NCBI RefSeq assembly: GCF_001424405.1
Contig: NZ_LMPS01000006.1
Span: forward strand, 434,001-498,000
Direction of reading: 5' to 3'
Length of the DNA: 64,000 bases
DNA from: Dyadobacter sp. Leaf189
Lineage (GTDB): Bacteria; Bacteroidota; Bacteroidia; Cytophagales; Spirosomataceae
The stretch's first letter is position 1. Each line of letters begins with the position of its first letter. The notes under the pieces were generated by a model. The model did not search any database. It saw only the letters and a list, made by a program, of their open reading frames with translations, and was not told the origin of the DNA. This document shows, piece after piece, positions 63,131 to 64,000 of this stretch. A program made the position numbers and the translations under genes.

Positions 63131-64000
63131 ATGAAAAACTATCTTTCCTTAATCCTGGTCTGCATTCTGAGTACCTATTCGTTTTCCCAGTCTGCGAAAA
63201 AAGCCGCAGGCAACCCTGTTTTTAAAGGCTGGTATGCAGATCCTGAGGGAATTATCTTCGACAAAACCTATTGGATTTACCCGACATACTCTGCTCCATA
63301 CGAAGAGCAGGTGCATTTCGACGCATTTTCATCCAAAGATCTTGTAAACTGGAAAAAGCACGAGAATATCCTGGATACCTCATCCATTAAATGGGCAAAA
63401 CGCGCTATGTGGGCGCCTTCCATTATCGAGAAGGACAAGAAATACTATTTTTTCTTCGGAGCAAATGACATTCAAAGCGATAATGAGCTGGGCGGAATAG
63501 GCGTGGCAGTTGCCGATAAACCGGAAGGTCCATTCAAAGATCACCTCGGCAAACCGCTGATCGATAAATTCCACAACAAAGCACAACCGATTGACCAATT
63601 CGTTTTCAGGGACAAAGACGGACAGTACTATCTTTTTTACGGCGGCTGGCGGCATTGCAATGTGGCCAAGCTGAAACCGGATTTCACCGGCTTTATTCCC
63701 TTTGAGGATGGAAGTACATTCCGCGAGGTAACCCCGAAAGGTTACGTGGAAGGTCCGTTTATGTTCATCAGAAATGGAAAATACTATTTCATGTGGTCAG
63801 AGGGCGGCTGGACAGGACCGAACTACTCAGTAGCTTACGCCATCGCAGACTCTCCTTTCGGGCCGTTCGAGCGTGTTGACAAGATATTGCAGCAAGACCC
63901 GAAAGTGGCCACCGGCGCCGGTCACCACTCGGTGATCCAGGTACCAGGCAAAGACGAATGGTATATCGTTTACCACAGAAGACCGCTGACAGAAACGGAT
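63131..64000 (+). CDS. Secreted glycoside hydrolase family 43 protein (3'-truncated by window edge)
   Basis: The first 290 residues of an exported five-bladed propeller glycosidase (arabinosidase or xylosidase-like). The frame is open to the last base, so the end lies outside the window. A signal peptide ends near TYSFSQ (residue 20). The family triad is visible: base D37 in GWYADPEG, the pKa-modulating Asp in AQPIDQF (about residue 157), and the acid Glu in YVEGPFMFI (about residue 208). Blade motifs MWAPSIIEK and GPFKDHLGKPLID fit. The substrate is not readable; with the GH2 enzyme it suggests plant-polysaccharide use. Confidence 0.88.
   Translation, partial: MKNYLSLILVCILSTYSFSQSAKKAAGNPVFKGWYADPEGIIFDKTYWIYPTYSAPYEEQVHFDAFSSKDLVNWKKHENILDTSSIKWAKRAMWAPSIIEKDKKYYFFFGANDIQSDNELGGIGVAVADKPEGPFKDHLGKPLIDKFHNKAQPIDQFVFRDKDGQYYLFYGGWRHCNVAKLKPDFTGFIPFEDGSTFREVTPKGYVEGPFMFIRNGKYYFMWSEGGWTGPNYSVAYAIADSPFGPFERVDKILQQDPKVATGAGHHSVIQVPGKDEWYIVYHRRPLTETD

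Overview
The window reads as a chromosomal segment of a Bacteroidota bacterium, most likely order Cytophagales and possibly Dyadobacter-like (inference, no tree was built). The evidence is: a secreted protein with a type IX (Por) sorting tail; promoters of the TTG-N19/20-TAnnTTTG type in front of several genes; Bacteroidota-type neighbourhoods (parA-parB-DUF5683-dapB-lepB-lepB, folP-cdaA, coaD-DUF3822, DUF1599-BT_3928 type); and many secreted glycosidases. No rRNA, tRNA, insertion sequence, prophage or CRISPR array was seen. Coding density is high and most genes look like core or housekeeping genes.

Layout. 1-5.8 kb: the right end of a surface-polysaccharide locus (two GT4 and two GT2 glycosyltransferases, a WcaF-type acetyltransferase, then a WecA/MraY-family lipid-carrier sugar-phosphate transferase). 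5.9-13.5 kb: malic enzyme MaeB, a secreted GH2 glycosidase, an isoaspartyl peptidase/asparaginase, a T9SS cargo protein and a lipoprotein hydrolase. 13.7-23.9 kb: serine acetyltransferase, a TetR regulator, a very divergent PPK1-like protein, an aldo/keto reductase, pyrE, a CNNM/CorC-type membrane protein, two Nudix hydrolases, coaD, a DUF3822 protein and a CBS-pair protein. 24-32.6 kb: a RecD-like helicase, a Sua5/TsaC-type tRNA modification enzyme, a GMC oxidoreductase with its Tat-exported small subunit, an ABC-F ATPase, a secreted beta-propeller and rpsT. 32.6-43.5 kb: cdaA and folP, divergent to a DUF1599/DoxX-like/aroK run, then an OmpP1/FadL porin, a Gly/Tyr/Ser-rich lipoprotein, proS, an FKBP and an AlbA_2-dprA pair. 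43.5-52.3 kb: a GH13 branching-enzyme-like protein, tandem signal peptidases, dapB, a DUF5683 protein, parB, parA and a radical SAM/SPASM protein. 52.4-64 kb: divergent lrp/ald, a DEAD-box helicase with a ~300-nt leader, DinB, a zinc phospholipase/nuclease-like protein, a Dabb protein, ung, apaG, a methyltransferase, two polytopic membrane proteins and the start of a GH43 enzyme.

Most unusual points. (1) The PPK1-like protein at 15326-17422 keeps the phosphorylated histidine equivalent but has replaced the second catalytic histidine, three arginines and a tyrosine that are active-site residues in E. coli Ppk. (2) Three intergenic regions (8.2, 18.6 and 52.4 kb) carry inverted repeats built of seven-base units whose sequence differs from site to site. 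(3) A low-complexity Gly/Tyr/Met then Ser/Arg/Tyr/Pro lipoprotein sits upstream of proS. (4) A GMC oxidoreductase carries a clustered-cysteine motif. No clearly new multi-gene system was found; these are the best leads.
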